The notes below the pieces were generated by a model. It had not been told where the DNA came from, did not search any database, and saw only the letters and a list, made by a program, of their open reading frames with translations. The translations under genes and the position numbers were made by a program. Positions 40,916-47,638 of a stretch of DNA of 49,073 nucleotides are shown here, one piece after another. Position 1 is the stretch's first letter, and every line of letters begins with the position of its first letter. The DNA comes from a virus: IMG/VR virus record IMGVR_UViG_3300046656_000202, positions 1-49,073 of that record; one strand, 5' to 3'.

Positions 40916-41290
40916 ATGTCAAGCATTCTGTCCGAGGCGGCCGCGAACTTCGAGAACCTCTCCGTCGACGACCTCAAGGCCCGCCTGAAGGGCATCGCCG
41001 AGGCGAAGGCGAAGCAGAAGGAGCGCCAGAAGGAGTACAACGCGTCTCCCGAGGCGAAGGAGAAGCGGACCACGTACCAGAAGACCCGCCTCGAGACCAT
41101 CAAGGGCGATCCCGAGAAGTACGATGCGCTCAAGACGAAGCGCAAGGAGTACATGAACCGCCCCGACGTCAAGGCGAAGCGTCAGGAGTACCACAAGAAG
41201 CGGAACGCCGAGACCAAGGCCATCATCGAAGCCGCGAAGGCCGCGGGCATCGACGTGAAGGCGATCCTGGCCGGCGAAGCCACCGCGTAG
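40916..41290 (+). CDS. Highly basic lysine-rich protein
   Basis: The 124-residue protein is dominated by Lys, Glu, Arg and Tyr. It shows repeated segments of the type KEYNASPEAKEKRTTYQKTR and KEYMNRPDVKAKRQEYHKK about 35 residues apart, a helical repeat. A similar segment ends the 164-residue protein at 37284. Its strong promoter, structured leader and own terminator point to high and controlled expression. Binding nucleic acid by the repeats is likely from charge, but no family is recognised. Confidence 0.62.
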   Translation: MSSILSEAAANFENLSVDDLKARLKGIAEAKAKQKERQKEYNASPEAKEKRTTYQKTRLETIKGDPEKYDALKTKRKEYMNRPDVKAKRQEYHKKRNAETKAIIEAAKAAGIDVKAILAGEATA

Positions 41291-41297
41291 GCGAATG

Positions 41298-41325
41298 AGG
41301 GGAGGGACTGCACACCTCCCCTTTT
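41298..41325 (+). terminator. Intrinsic terminator
   Basis: AGGGGAGG (41298-41305) and CCTCCCCT (41315-41322) form an eight-base-pair stem with a nine-base loop, followed by TTTTC. It lies eight bases after the basic-protein gene and closes that transcript. No convincing sigma-70 promoter was found in the 50 bases before the next gene. Confidence 0.75.
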
Positions 41326-41376
41326 CGTTGCACAATGTTCACCGTTGTATTTCACTTTCACAGAGGAGCACGAGTC

Positions 41377-41514
41377 ATGGCAAACATCGGAAGTCCGCTC
41401 CGCGAGATCGAAGTCGAACCGCTCCAGATCCCCGTTCCGGAACGTGAACAGCCGGAGTCCATCCCGCAGATTCCACAGGAACAGCCTGAAGTCGAGGAAC
41501 CGGTTCTCGTATGA
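41377..41514 (+). CDS. Short acidic Pro/Glu-rich protein
   Basis: A 45-residue protein from ATG 41377 behind AGAGGAG. It begins MANIGSPLREIEVEPLQIP and goes on with repeated Pro/Glu/Val pairs. I have seen similar short proteins in other phage and environmental sequences, without known function. Stop and next start overlap (ATGA). It is probably disordered and may serve as a binding peptide. Confidence 0.62.
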   Translation: MANIGSPLREIEVEPLQIPVPEREQPESIPQIPQEQPEVEEPVLV

Positions 41515-42020
41515 AGATCCCGGACTACCTCGACCCGCTGGTCGGCTGGCGGGCCTGGTCGAACGTGAACCGCGAAGGGCACCTCGTCCCTCTCGTCAGC
41601 GTTCACCAGGTCTGGCCGAAACGGATCCCCGCACAAGCGATGTGCGAGTGCTGCAAGCAATTCGCCAAGCCGTCGATGCACAACCAGATCGGCTTCTACG
41701 CGTTCAAGAAGGTCATCGACCTGCTCGACGAAACGGTCGTTCAGAACCGCTTCGCCCATCGGTACGGGAGCTACGTCTTCGGTCAGGTCTACATGTGGGG
41801 CACGCTGGTCGAATGCGGACAACGCGTGGCCGAGATCAACAACGACACGGGATACAGGAACGAAGTCAAAGGCTGGCGGGCAGAATTCGCCTATCCAAAA
41901 CGCCTTATGACCGAAAACGCTGACCTCGCAGCGCAGCTCCAAGACGATTACGGAGTGCCCTGTGAAGTCGGCCGCGCGATCGACATCTACAACGAACTCC
42001 TACGGAGGGCTCAACCGTGA
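41511..42020 (+). CDS. Unknown protein directly before queC
   Basis: The 169-residue protein opens with YLDPLVGWRAW, which I associate with a family of unnamed proteins of bacteria and phages that have a WRAW start and Cys/His pairs. Here the cysteines are AMCECCKQF at residues 44-50. The middle, IGFYAFKKVIDLLDE and YVFGQVYMWGTLVECG, is similar to that style (GIYAFK). Its stop overlaps the queC start, so it is translated with the deazaguanine pathway, which makes a link worth testing. No enzyme motif is seen. Confidence 0.6.
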   Translation: MKIPDYLDPLVGWRAWSNVNREGHLVPLVSVHQVWPKRIPAQAMCECCKQFAKPSMHNQIGFYAFKKVIDLLDETVVQNRFAHRYGSYVFGQVYMWGTLVECGQRVAEINNDTGYRNEVKGWRAEFAYPKRLMTENADLAAQLQDDYGVPCEVGRAIDIYNELLRRAQP

Positions 42021-42685
42021 GTAAAGCAGTCGTCCTCTTGTCAGGCGGAATGGACTCCACCACCGTCCTGGCTTTGGCTCAGTACCTCGACAACGACGTA
42101 CACGCCCTGTCGTTCAACTACGGGCAGCGCCACCGCACCGAGCTGATCTCGGCGTCGGTAATCGCACAGCACTTCAACGTCCCACATACGATCATCGACC
42201 TGAGCGGATCGCGGATCTTCAGCGGCTCGGACTCATCCCTGGTCAACCCGGACGTCAAAGTGCCCGAAGGTCACTACGCCGACGAGTCGATGAAGGGCAC
42301 CGTCGTTCCAAATCGGAACATGATGATGCTCAGCATTGCGGCAGCGTTTGCGATCTCGAACGGGACCGAACAGATCTTCTACGGTGCTCACGCTGGTGAC
42401 CACGCAATCTACCCTGACTGCCGACCACAGTTCGTCAAGGCGATGCAGAAGGCCCTCGAGCTGTGCGACTGGAAGCAGGTCAAGCTGGTCGTGCCGTTCC
42501 TCAACCAGAGCAAGGCGGACATCGTCACCAAGGGTCACTCGCTGCACGTGCCGTGGGACATGACATACTCCTGCTACAAGGGAGCCAAGGGCGTGCACTG
42601 CGGTGTCTGTGGAACGTGTACCGAGCGCCGCGAGGCGTTCTTCGACGCTGGCGTCACTGATCCGACGGTATACGAGAACACCTAG
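42017..42685 (+). CDS. queC: QueC, 7-cyano-7-deazaguanine (preQ0) synthase
   Basis: The 222-residue enzyme turns 7-carboxy-7-deazaguanine into preQ0 with ATP and ammonia. SGGMDSTT (residues 8-15) is the PP-loop that binds ATP, and FNYGQRH and VPNRNMMMLS follow in the proper order. The zinc cysteines CYKGAKGVHCGVCGTC keep the C-x8-C-x2-C-x2-C spacing of the family. The length equals normal QueC. There is no extra GAT (glutamine amidotransferase) domain as in phage 9g-type proteins, so the product is likely preQ0 itself. The next gene starts at the stop. Confidence 0.95.
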   Translation: MSKAVVLLSGGMDSTTVLALAQYLDNDVHALSFNYGQRHRTELISASVIAQHFNVPHTIIDLSGSRIFSGSDSSLVNPDVKVPEGHYADESMKGTVVPNRNMMMLSIAAAFAISNGTEQIFYGAHAGDHAIYPDCRPQFVKAMQKALELCDWKQVKLVVPFLNQSKADIVTKGHSLHVPWDMTYSCYKGAKGVHCGVCGTCTERREAFFDAGVTDPTVYENT

Positions 42686-42870
42686 TGACCATCCTGGAGT
42701 TCCGTGTTCCGCCGAAACCGCCCCACTTCACTGTTGAGGAGTGGGAAATCCGTCTCGTGTTCGACTTCCTCACGTTCCTGAGTAACCATGGGATCGACCT
42801 GGAGATCGACGAGGCAATCTACTACACACAGGCCATCATCAGAGGCCAGGACGTCATCGACATCGTTTGA
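42685..42870 (+). CDS. Small acidic helical protein after queC
   Basis: A 61-residue protein from GTG 42685, overlapping the queC stop by one base. It is acidic and helical (TVEEWEIRLVFDFLTFLSNH, IDEAIYYTQAIIRG). The coupling to queC hints that it shares the role of the cluster, but the sequence gives no function. Confidence 0.55.
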   Translation: MTILEFRVPPKPPHFTVEEWEIRLVFDFLTFLSNHGIDLEIDEAIYYTQAIIRGQDVIDIV

Positions 42871-42899
42871 TCGACCGTTTCTAAGCAAAGGAGTCTCTC

Positions 42900-43112
42900 G
42901 TGTACCGAGTTGGAAAAAACGCTTACGCACACAGCACGTATGTCCGCAAGGATCGGAAACAGGTCATGCGATTCTGCGCCCAGTTGGCGGAGGAACAGGG
43001 TATGACGCTTTCCCGCTTTCTCACGGACATCGTCCTGGACTACCTCGAAGGGAATCTCGTGTACCGGCGTGAATTGGAACGTAGCATTCGCCGAAGGAGC
43101 GCAAAGAAGTGA
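42900..43112 (+). CDS. Ribbon-helix-helix-like protein
   Basis: The 70-residue protein has a basic N-terminus (YVRKDRKQVMRFCAQLA) and a helix pair EEQGMTLSRFLTDIVLDYLE like the two helices of ribbon-helix-helix repressors. AAGGAG precedes GTG 42900, in a leader that matches the one before 37902 (GCAAAGGAGTC). A regulator of the neighbouring genes is a reasonable guess. The match is by pattern only. Confidence 0.5.
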   Translation: MYRVGKNAYAHSTYVRKDRKQVMRFCAQLAEEQGMTLSRFLTDIVLDYLEGNLVYRRELERSIRRRSAKK

Positions 43113-43306
43113 ACGCACAGGCTACGAAGTTCGTCATCAAGAAGCAGAAGACCAACAACAACGGCGAGAAGTTCTACAAGCAGGTTGGCACGGTCATCAT
43201 CAACGGCACCGAGGGCACCGGTGTAATGTACCTCGACATGTTCGATGGCCAATACCGCCTGTTCAGTGGCGAGTTCTACGACGAGCTCACCAAGGAAAAG
43301 GCATGA
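43109..43306 (+). CDS. Small unknown protein
   Basis: A 65-residue protein from GTG 43109, overlapping the previous stop (GTGA). It is basic at the start (KFVIKKQKTNNNGEKFYKQV) and beta-rich after that (YLDMFDGQYRLFSGEFYDEL). The next gene starts over its end. Function unknown. Confidence 0.57.
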   Translation: MNAQATKFVIKKQKTNNNGEKFYKQVGTVIINGTEGTGVMYLDMFDGQYRLFSGEFYDELTKEKA

Positions 43307-44118
43307 TCCTCACCTGGTGGGAAGTCGAGGAACTCGAGGAGCACTTCCATGGCAGAGAGGACATCTGGACCTGGGACGAAGGATCCAAGTGCTGGCTCCG
43401 AACGAATAACGAAGGAGACGCCCTTCTGGGTCTCCAGATCCTGGGTCCTAACGCAGCGGGACCCTACCGCAAGTACATGCTCAAGTGGGTCTCACTCGGA
43501 TGGGACGAAACCACTTGTGCTGATTACATCGTCATGCTCTGTACCAAGTGGACCAGCTACGGCTTCCGGCAGTCCGTCAAAGACTTCCTCGTCGAGGACG
43601 ATGCAGTCAAGATGGACCCGAAACTCGCCGACGCAGTCGCTGTTGCCATCTCCAAGATGGAGCAAGAGCCCGCGCCTGACCCTGAAGTACTACAGATCCC
43701 GACGCAACGGGAAATCTGGCCCGACTTGAGCGGCTGCGTGGTCATCCCTTCGATCATCGAACGGACCATTCGAATGACCGGTCTGGTCGGTGGTGGATGG
43801 CTCTCGATTCGGTACCAAGGAGAGATGCTCCGTGTTCGGCTTAGCATCCCTTCTGGGGAAACCGGTGGATACGATCACCCCTTCGAGGGATACATCAGGC
43901 CGCGGGATGGCAACGTCCCCATGGCCTGCTCATACTTGTTCGGACTTAACACGCCAGCCAAAGGAGCAGAGAATGCCGCTAGTACTGAGAATGACCTTCA
44001 TCTACCCACCGAGCCAGGAAATCCATCAACAGATGCAGGAGACGCTGAACGTCCCGATGAACGACCTGCAGCTGTCGGAGACGGCGATGATCCTCCAGAT
44101 GGAACAGTGGCTGAATGA
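43303..44118 (+). CDS. Unknown protein with a low-complexity tail overlapping the next gene
   Basis: The 271-residue frame starts at ATG 43303, overlapping the previous stop (ATGA). The first 220 residues look like a folded protein (WEVEELEEHFHGREDIWTW, YRKYMLKWVSLGWDET, VGGGWLSIRYQGEMLRVRLS). The last about 48 residues are Pro/Asp/Ala/Glu-rich and lie over the next gene in another frame. Either the tail is a late extension over the neighbour, or a frame error removed an earlier stop. Function unknown. Confidence 0.58.
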   Translation: MILTWWEVEELEEHFHGREDIWTWDEGSKCWLRTNNEGDALLGLQILGPNAAGPYRKYMLKWVSLGWDETTCADYIVMLCTKWTSYGFRQSVKDFLVEDDAVKMDPKLADAVAVAISKMEQEPAPDPEVLQIPTQREIWPDLSGCVVIPSIIERTIRMTGLVGGGWLSIRYQGEMLRVRLSIPSGETGGYDHPFEGYIRPRDGNVPMACSYLFGLNTPAKGAENAASTENDLHLPTEPGNPSTDAGDAERPDERPAAVGDGDDPPDGTVAE

Positions 44119-44161
44119 GCACAGCAAGATCCGCGTCCACTTCGACTTGCACGAGGACTGA
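43973..44161 (+). CDS. Small protein overlapping the preceding gene by 146 bases
   Basis: The 62-residue protein starts at ATG 43973 behind AAAGGAG, a strong ribosome site inside the tail of the previous frame. The product has a normal composition (starting MPLVLRMTFIYPPSQEIHQQ, with LSETAMILQMEQWLNEHSK). This makes it more believable than the tail it overlaps. Its stop ends just before the next gene. Function unknown. Confidence 0.6.
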   Translation: MPLVLRMTFIYPPSQEIHQQMQETLNVPMNDLQLSETAMILQMEQWLNEHSKIRVHFDLHED

Positions 44162-44162
44162 C

Positions 44163-44387
44163 ATGGCCAAACCCAAGTTCTACGACAAGCAGAAGAACGT
44201 CGAGGCCGCTGACGCCCTGTTCATGGACCTGGCGGCGACGCTCAAGTCCGCCAAGACGCTGAACACGGACGACCCGAACTACCAGCGGCGGATCGCGGTC
44301 GCTATGACCAACGCCGAGCAGGCCCAGTTGTGGTACAACGCGGCCATGGATGCACTCGAGTCCTTCGAGGAGGACGACAATGCATAG
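44163..44387 (+). CDS. Small helical protein before the nuclease gene
   Basis: A 74-residue protein (MAKPKFYDKQKNVEAADALF) that is nearly all helix with an acidic end (DALESFEEDDNA). It starts one base after the previous stop and its 3' end overlaps the nuclease start by eight bases. It could be a partner of the nuclease. Function unknown. Confidence 0.57.
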   Translation: MAKPKFYDKQKNVEAADALFMDLAATLKSAKTLNTDDPNYQRRIAVAMTNAEQAQLWYNAAMDALESFEEDDNA

Positions 44388-45462
44388 CTTCGCCATCGAG
44401 CTGGACGGGGAGCTGATCCCGTTCGAGGACTTCTTCAGCCCGATCACGAATATGAACCAGTCCCGCCTGCAGTTCTTCCTGGACTGCAAACGGAAGTACT
44501 GGTGGCTGTTCGAGATCGGTTTGGTCCCAGACAGGCCGCGGTGGGCACTCGAGGACGGGAAAGCCTTTCACGAAGGAATGGCTGTCATGGGCGGGGGTCA
44601 CGGTGTAGAGAAGGCGGTGCGTGCCGCGACTGAATCACTGCGTGAGTCCCTTCCCAAGCAGAAGCTCATGTACGACGAAACGGAGCTGAAGGAACACGTC
44701 ATCCTTGTCGAGCGGCTCATCCGAGCGTACGACATCGAGTACGGTGGGAAGGTCCTGTACCAGCCCCTCGGAATCGAATGCAGCGGCCGCGTGGAGGTCG
44801 GTGAAGGCACCGGCTGTTTCCTCGTATTCCGAACGGATCGCCTGGTGAACTGGGCGAACCGCATCTGGATCGTGGATCACAAGACAGCCGCGAAACTGGA
44901 CATGCGGGACGTCATGAAGTACGAGATGGACCTGCAGTTCACCGCGTACGTGTACGGAGCGTCGAAGATCCTGGGCGAGCGAGTCGCAGGGGTCATCGTG
45001 GACGTCATCACGAAGGCCCAAACGATCAAGTTCCACCAGGAGCCGTTTGCGCGCTCCGACGACGAGTTGCTGGACTTCGAGGGCGAGTTCGTCGAGATGG
45101 TGCGGGAGATCGCTTGGCGCCGCGCACGTGTCAAGGCAGGAGAGAACCCGAAGAACGTGTGGTACAAGAACACCAAGGAGTGCTTTAGATACGGAACCTG
45201 CCCGTACCGCGATCTGTGCCTGGAAGACAATCCCGTCAAGCGGGCACTGTTCATGCAGAGGGACAAGGACTATGTCGACGACGCAGACAGGGGATCCAAA
45301 GCCATCGATCCAGTCTCGGTTAACGCTGCACATCAGCGAGGTATCGAGGCTGCAGGCCGAGCTGGCGACGCAGCTGAGCAGGGGCCCTCACATCCCGACA
45401 GTGATGCGACTGAACGCAGAGCTGTCCCAGGAGACGGAGTTCCTGGAGAGGACGTTCAGTGA
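44380..45462 (+). CDS. Cas4/RecB-like PD-(D/E)XK nuclease with iron-sulphur cysteines
   Basis: The 360-residue protein has the order of a RecB/Cas4-family exonuclease. C36 (LDCKRKYWW), KAFHEG with H64, FRTDRLV with D153, IVDHKT with D166 and K168 and QFTAY (Q186 to Y190) come first. Then stand C268, C274 and C280 (ECFRYGTCPYRDLC), which with C36 would hold a 4Fe-4S cluster. These enzymes degrade or trim DNA ends and are often paired with single-strand annealing systems. ATG 44380 overlaps the previous gene. Residues after about 300 are low complexity and lie over another frame. It works with the Sak4-like and DUF669-like genes downstream. Confidence 0.8.
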   Translation: MHSFAIELDGELIPFEDFFSPITNMNQSRLQFFLDCKRKYWWLFEIGLVPDRPRWALEDGKAFHEGMAVMGGGHGVEKAVRAATESLRESLPKQKLMYDETELKEHVILVERLIRAYDIEYGGKVLYQPLGIECSGRVEVGEGTGCFLVFRTDRLVNWANRIWIVDHKTAAKLDMRDVMKYEMDLQFTAYVYGASKILGERVAGVIVDVITKAQTIKFHQEPFARSDDELLDFEGEFVEMVREIAWRRARVKAGENPKNVWYKNTKECFRYGTCPYRDLCLEDNPVKRALFMQRDKDYVDDADRGSKAIDPVSVNAAHQRGIEAAGRAGDAAEQGPSHPDSDATERRAVPGDGVPGEDVQ

Positions 45463-45562
45463 ACTCGTTACGTCCCTTACTCGGCCAGATGATCGTGTCG
45501 AAGGCCCGGAAGGTGACGACCCATCAGGTGCCGGGGTCAAGAGCCACACTGATCTTACCTGA
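45272..45562 (+). CDS. Coiled-coil-like small protein overlapping the nuclease end
   Basis: A 96-residue frame from ATG 45272, with AAGGA a few bases upstream. Its sequence includes LTLHISEVSRLQAELATQLS and MRLNAELSQETEFLERTFSE, regular heptads typical of a real helical protein. It overlaps the last 191 bases of the nuclease frame and, at its own end, the first 104 bases of the next gene. The nuclease tail over the same DNA looks like noise. The last 25 residues here also look like noise. Translation needs proof. Confidence 0.5.
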   Translation: MSTTQTGDPKPSIQSRLTLHISEVSRLQAELATQLSRGPHIPTVMRLNAELSQETEFLERTFSELVTSLTRPDDRVEGPEGDDPSGAGVKSHTDLT

Positions 45563-45767
45563 CACCGCACACAAGCTGGCGCAGAGGGCATTCTGCCACC
45601 TGCACAGAGCGACGTTTCGATTCGGCGAGGATCTCACGGGCCAGTGGGTCCTTGTAGACAAATTCGCCGGGCGTCGCTTCACTCTGAGAGACACAGAGTT
45701 CTGGATCCTGCCAGAAGGATCCTGTCTCGCCATTCTGGAAGAAGGTGAGCAGCAGTATGAAGCGTGA
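45459..45767 (+). CDS. Small unknown protein
   Basis: A 102-residue protein from GTG 45459, whose GTGA overlaps the nuclease stop; no strong ribosome site, so coupling is likely. A later ATG at 45489 is possible. The core is beta-rich and basic (GSRATLILPDTAHKLAQRAF, FRFGEDLTGQWVLVDKFAGR). Its stop lies inside the next gene. Function unknown. Confidence 0.55.
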   Translation: MNSLRPLLGQMIVSKARKVTTHQVPGSRATLILPDTAHKLAQRAFCHLHRATFRFGEDLTGQWVLVDKFAGRRFTLRDTEFWILPEGSCLAILEEGEQQYEA

Positions 45768-45960
45768 TGAATTCGTCGAGCTCCTCGTGAACAAGGTCAC
45801 CTCCGCCGTGAAGGAGAACCGTGACCTCACGGAGGACGACGTCAACAACCTCAGCGACGAGCTCGCGTACGAGGACGTCGTCACCGACATCGTGGGAGAC
45901 GTCGACGAGCCCGAGCCGGACGAGGACCCCGATGTCACCGAACCCGACACGGATCGGTGA
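45757..45960 (+). CDS. Small acidic protein
   Basis: A 67-residue protein from ATG 45757 with a helical start (MKRDEFVELLVNKVTSAVKE) and a very acidic tail (Asp/Glu/Pro-rich, about residues 50-67). It is helical and could bind nucleoprotein. AAGGTGAG lies upstream. The tail lies over the start of the next gene in another frame. Confidence 0.57.
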   Translation: MKRDEFVELLVNKVTSAVKENRDLTEDDVNNLSDELAYEDVVTDIVGDVDEPEPDEDPDVTEPDTDR

Positions 45961-46162
45961 GAAGTACTCCGTTCCCTTCGATCTCTATGACGAGGAGAAC
46001 AACCACTGGGGGCAGTGTCGTCTCGCGCAATACGGCGGGGCGACACTTATCCAGGTACAGGTCGATCGTGACGGTCTGGATTGGCAAGACTTCCAGACGT
46101 TCATCGTCCTGGATAACAAACTCCACTACGGAGTCGTCGGTAAACGTCCAAACAAAGGATAA
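45932..46162 (+). CDS. Small beta-rich protein
   Basis: A 76-residue protein from ATG 45932, six bases behind GAGG, in the acidic tail of the previous gene. It is beta-rich (FDLYDEENNHWGQCRLAQYG, DWQDFQTFIVLDNKLHYGVV). Function unknown. It ends six bases before the Sak4-like gene. Confidence 0.57.
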   Translation: MSPNPTRIGEKYSVPFDLYDEENNHWGQCRLAQYGGATLIQVQVDRDGLDWQDFQTFIVLDNKLHYGVVGKRPNKG

Positions 46163-46168
46163 CATGGC

Positions 46169-46996
46169 ATGCCGCCTGGAAAACTACCACCTCTGAAGCG
46201 CACGTCCCAGATGCAGAACACGCGGGCGAAGGTGCTGCTCTACGCACCTGCACGGTGGGGCAAGACCACTCTCATCCGCACGTGTCCGAAGCCTCTCGTC
46301 CTGGCAACGGAGATTGGAGATACGAAAGGGCTCCAGTCACTCAAGGACGACGACATCCCCTTCATTGAGATCGAGGACATCGACACACTGCACGCCGTGG
46401 TGGCGGAACTCGGTCGCAAGTCGGGGAAGGTCGAATACGCTGGGGAAACGTTCGAGACAATCGTGCTCGACTCCCTCAGCGCTACCGGGGAGCTTTGGCT
46501 CGACGAGGCTAAGGCCATCCACGGCTGGGACATGGTTTGGGACGCAGGAGACGGTCCCAAAGGGGTTGCACGTAAGGACCCACGGCAAGCCTATCCCTAC
46601 GTCGCAGAGAAGGGCCGTCAGACAGCGAAGATCATCATGGGCCTCGACGCCCACTGCTTGTTCCTCGCTCGCGAGGCGGTCATCGAGGAAGGCCAGGGCA
46701 AGGAGAAAATCGTCTTCTGGGCTCCTGAGCTCCCCGGACAGAAGCTACCTCGTGAACTGCCCGGCTGGCCGGACGCTACACTGCGTGGCGTCATCCAGAA
46801 CGGGAAGCGGATGATCTGCACCACGACCATTGCCCGGACCGTGGCTGGGTTCCGCGTCCCCTTGAACTTCTCGGTCCCGACGTACATCGGTACGAACATG
46901 ACCGAGGTGTTCAAGCTCACGATGGGAGACAAGAGCGCACTGCAAGCGCTCGTCGCACAGAGGAAGGCTGAAGCTCCTGTCCCCGTTCGTAGTTAG
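46169..46996 (+). CDS. Sak4-like RecA-fold ATPase (recombinase)
   Basis: The 275-residue protein has Walker A APARWGKTT (residues 26-34), the LATEIGDTKG step and Walker B ETIVLD (96-101). It then shows QTAKIIMGLDAHCLFLAREA and RMICTTTIAR. These fit the AAA-type Sak4 proteins of phages, which act as RecA-like single-strand annealing ATPases. AAAGGATAAC stands upstream of ATG 46169. The DUF669-like protein just downstream is the usual companion, and the Cas4-like nuclease upstream completes a recombination module. DNA annealing activity is known for the family, not shown here. Confidence 0.78.
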   Translation: MPPGKLPPLKRTSQMQNTRAKVLLYAPARWGKTTLIRTCPKPLVLATEIGDTKGLQSLKDDDIPFIEIEDIDTLHAVVAELGRKSGKVEYAGETFETIVLDSLSATGELWLDEAKAIHGWDMVWDAGDGPKGVARKDPRQAYPYVAEKGRQTAKIIMGLDAHCLFLAREAVIEEGQGKEKIVFWAPELPGQKLPRELPGWPDATLRGVIQNGKRMICTTTIARTVAGFRVPLNFSVPTYIGTNMTEVFKLTMGDKSALQALVAQRKAEAPVPVRS

Positions 46997-47000
46997 CGCG

Positions 47001-47090
47001 ATGATCTTTCTGTTCGCGCTAAACCCGGGCTTGTTTCTAGTCACAGTGGTGATCATGGTGCTCATCACTAATGAACGTCAGAGGAGATAA
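47001..47090 (+). CDS. Tiny membrane peptide (29 residues)
   Basis: The frame from ATG 47001 fills the whole gap between the Sak4-like gene and the next gene and stops in the latter's ribosome site (GAGGAGATAA). The product is one hydrophobic helix, FLFALNPGLFLVTVVIMVLI, ending in basic residues. No strong ribosome site precedes it, so coupling to the previous gene is needed. It could be a real small membrane peptide or chance. Confidence 0.35.
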   Translation: MIFLFALNPGLFLVTVVIMVLITNERQRR

Positions 47091-47095
47091 CGATC

Positions 47096-47560
47096 ATGCG
47101 TTTCGACAACTTCCGTCAGAAGGACATGGCCGAGGACAACACGATCCCCGAGGCCACCTACCGCCTGCGCGTCAACAAGGTGACGTTCAAGGAGCCCAAG
47201 GACTCCGAGCAGAGCGGCGAGAACGAGTTCGGCATCCCGGTGTACCGCAACAAGAAGGGCGAGGACACCTACCCCTACCTCACGCTGGACCTGGTCGTCC
47301 AGGACGAGGGCGAGACGTACGGCCGTCACGTCTTCGACAACTACCTGTCGCTCGCGCCCGGCGACGACTGGAAGATCCGCCAGATCATGAAGGCGCTCGA
47401 GTTCGACGAGGACGAGCCTCTCGACACCGATACCTGGATCGACCGTGAGTGCTACGGCGTCGTCACCCGTCAGAAGGCCGGCAAGGGCAAGGACGGGAAC
47501 TACTACCAGGCCCAGAACCGCGTCGGGCGGTACATGGCCACGCAGAACGAGAAGGCGTAA
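47096..47560 (+). CDS. DUF669-like single-strand DNA-binding protein
   Basis: The 154-residue protein starts with MRFDNFRQKDMAED and the pattern PEATYRLRVNKVTF, then YPYLTLDLVVQDEGETYGRH and YLSLAPGDDWKIRQIMKALE. This order, an OB-like barrel with a GRHVFDNYL step, is that of DUF669 proteins linked to phage recombination as single-strand-binding partners. GAGGAG precedes ATG 47096. A strong terminator follows, closing the recombination unit. Confidence 0.68.
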   Translation: MRFDNFRQKDMAEDNTIPEATYRLRVNKVTFKEPKDSEQSGENEFGIPVYRNKKGEDTYPYLTLDLVVQDEGETYGRHVFDNYLSLAPGDDWKIRQIMKALEFDEDEPLDTDTWIDRECYGVVTRQKAGKGKDGNYYQAQNRVGRYMATQNEKA

Positions 47561-47584
47561 TCTTCTCGTGGTTCCGTAAACTGT

Positions 47585-47623
47585 TCGGGGGGACGGACCG
47601 CAAGGTCCTCCTCCCGACTTTTT
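47585..47623 (+). terminator. Intrinsic terminator with GCAA loop
   Basis: A 14-base-pair stem with one bulged C and one G-T pair (47585-47599 with 47604-47617) closes on GCAA and runs into CTTTTT. It is the third terminator with this loop in the genome. It lies between the DUF669-like gene and the MazZ-like gene and separates recombination from the preQ0 unit. I see no clear promoter between it and 47639, so read-through may feed the queD-queE-folE genes. Confidence 0.88.
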
Positions 47624-47638
47624 CGTTAAAGGAGTTCT

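Noticed and set aside
40683-40988. 101-residue frame over the promoter and leader at 40.7-40.9 kb
   Set aside because: It would run through a clear promoter and into the 124-residue gene in another frame; its composition is not protein-like.
42017-42685. GAT-QueC fusion that would give archaeosine-type dG+
   Set aside because: The protein has the plain QueC length of 222 residues and no glutamine amidotransferase domain.
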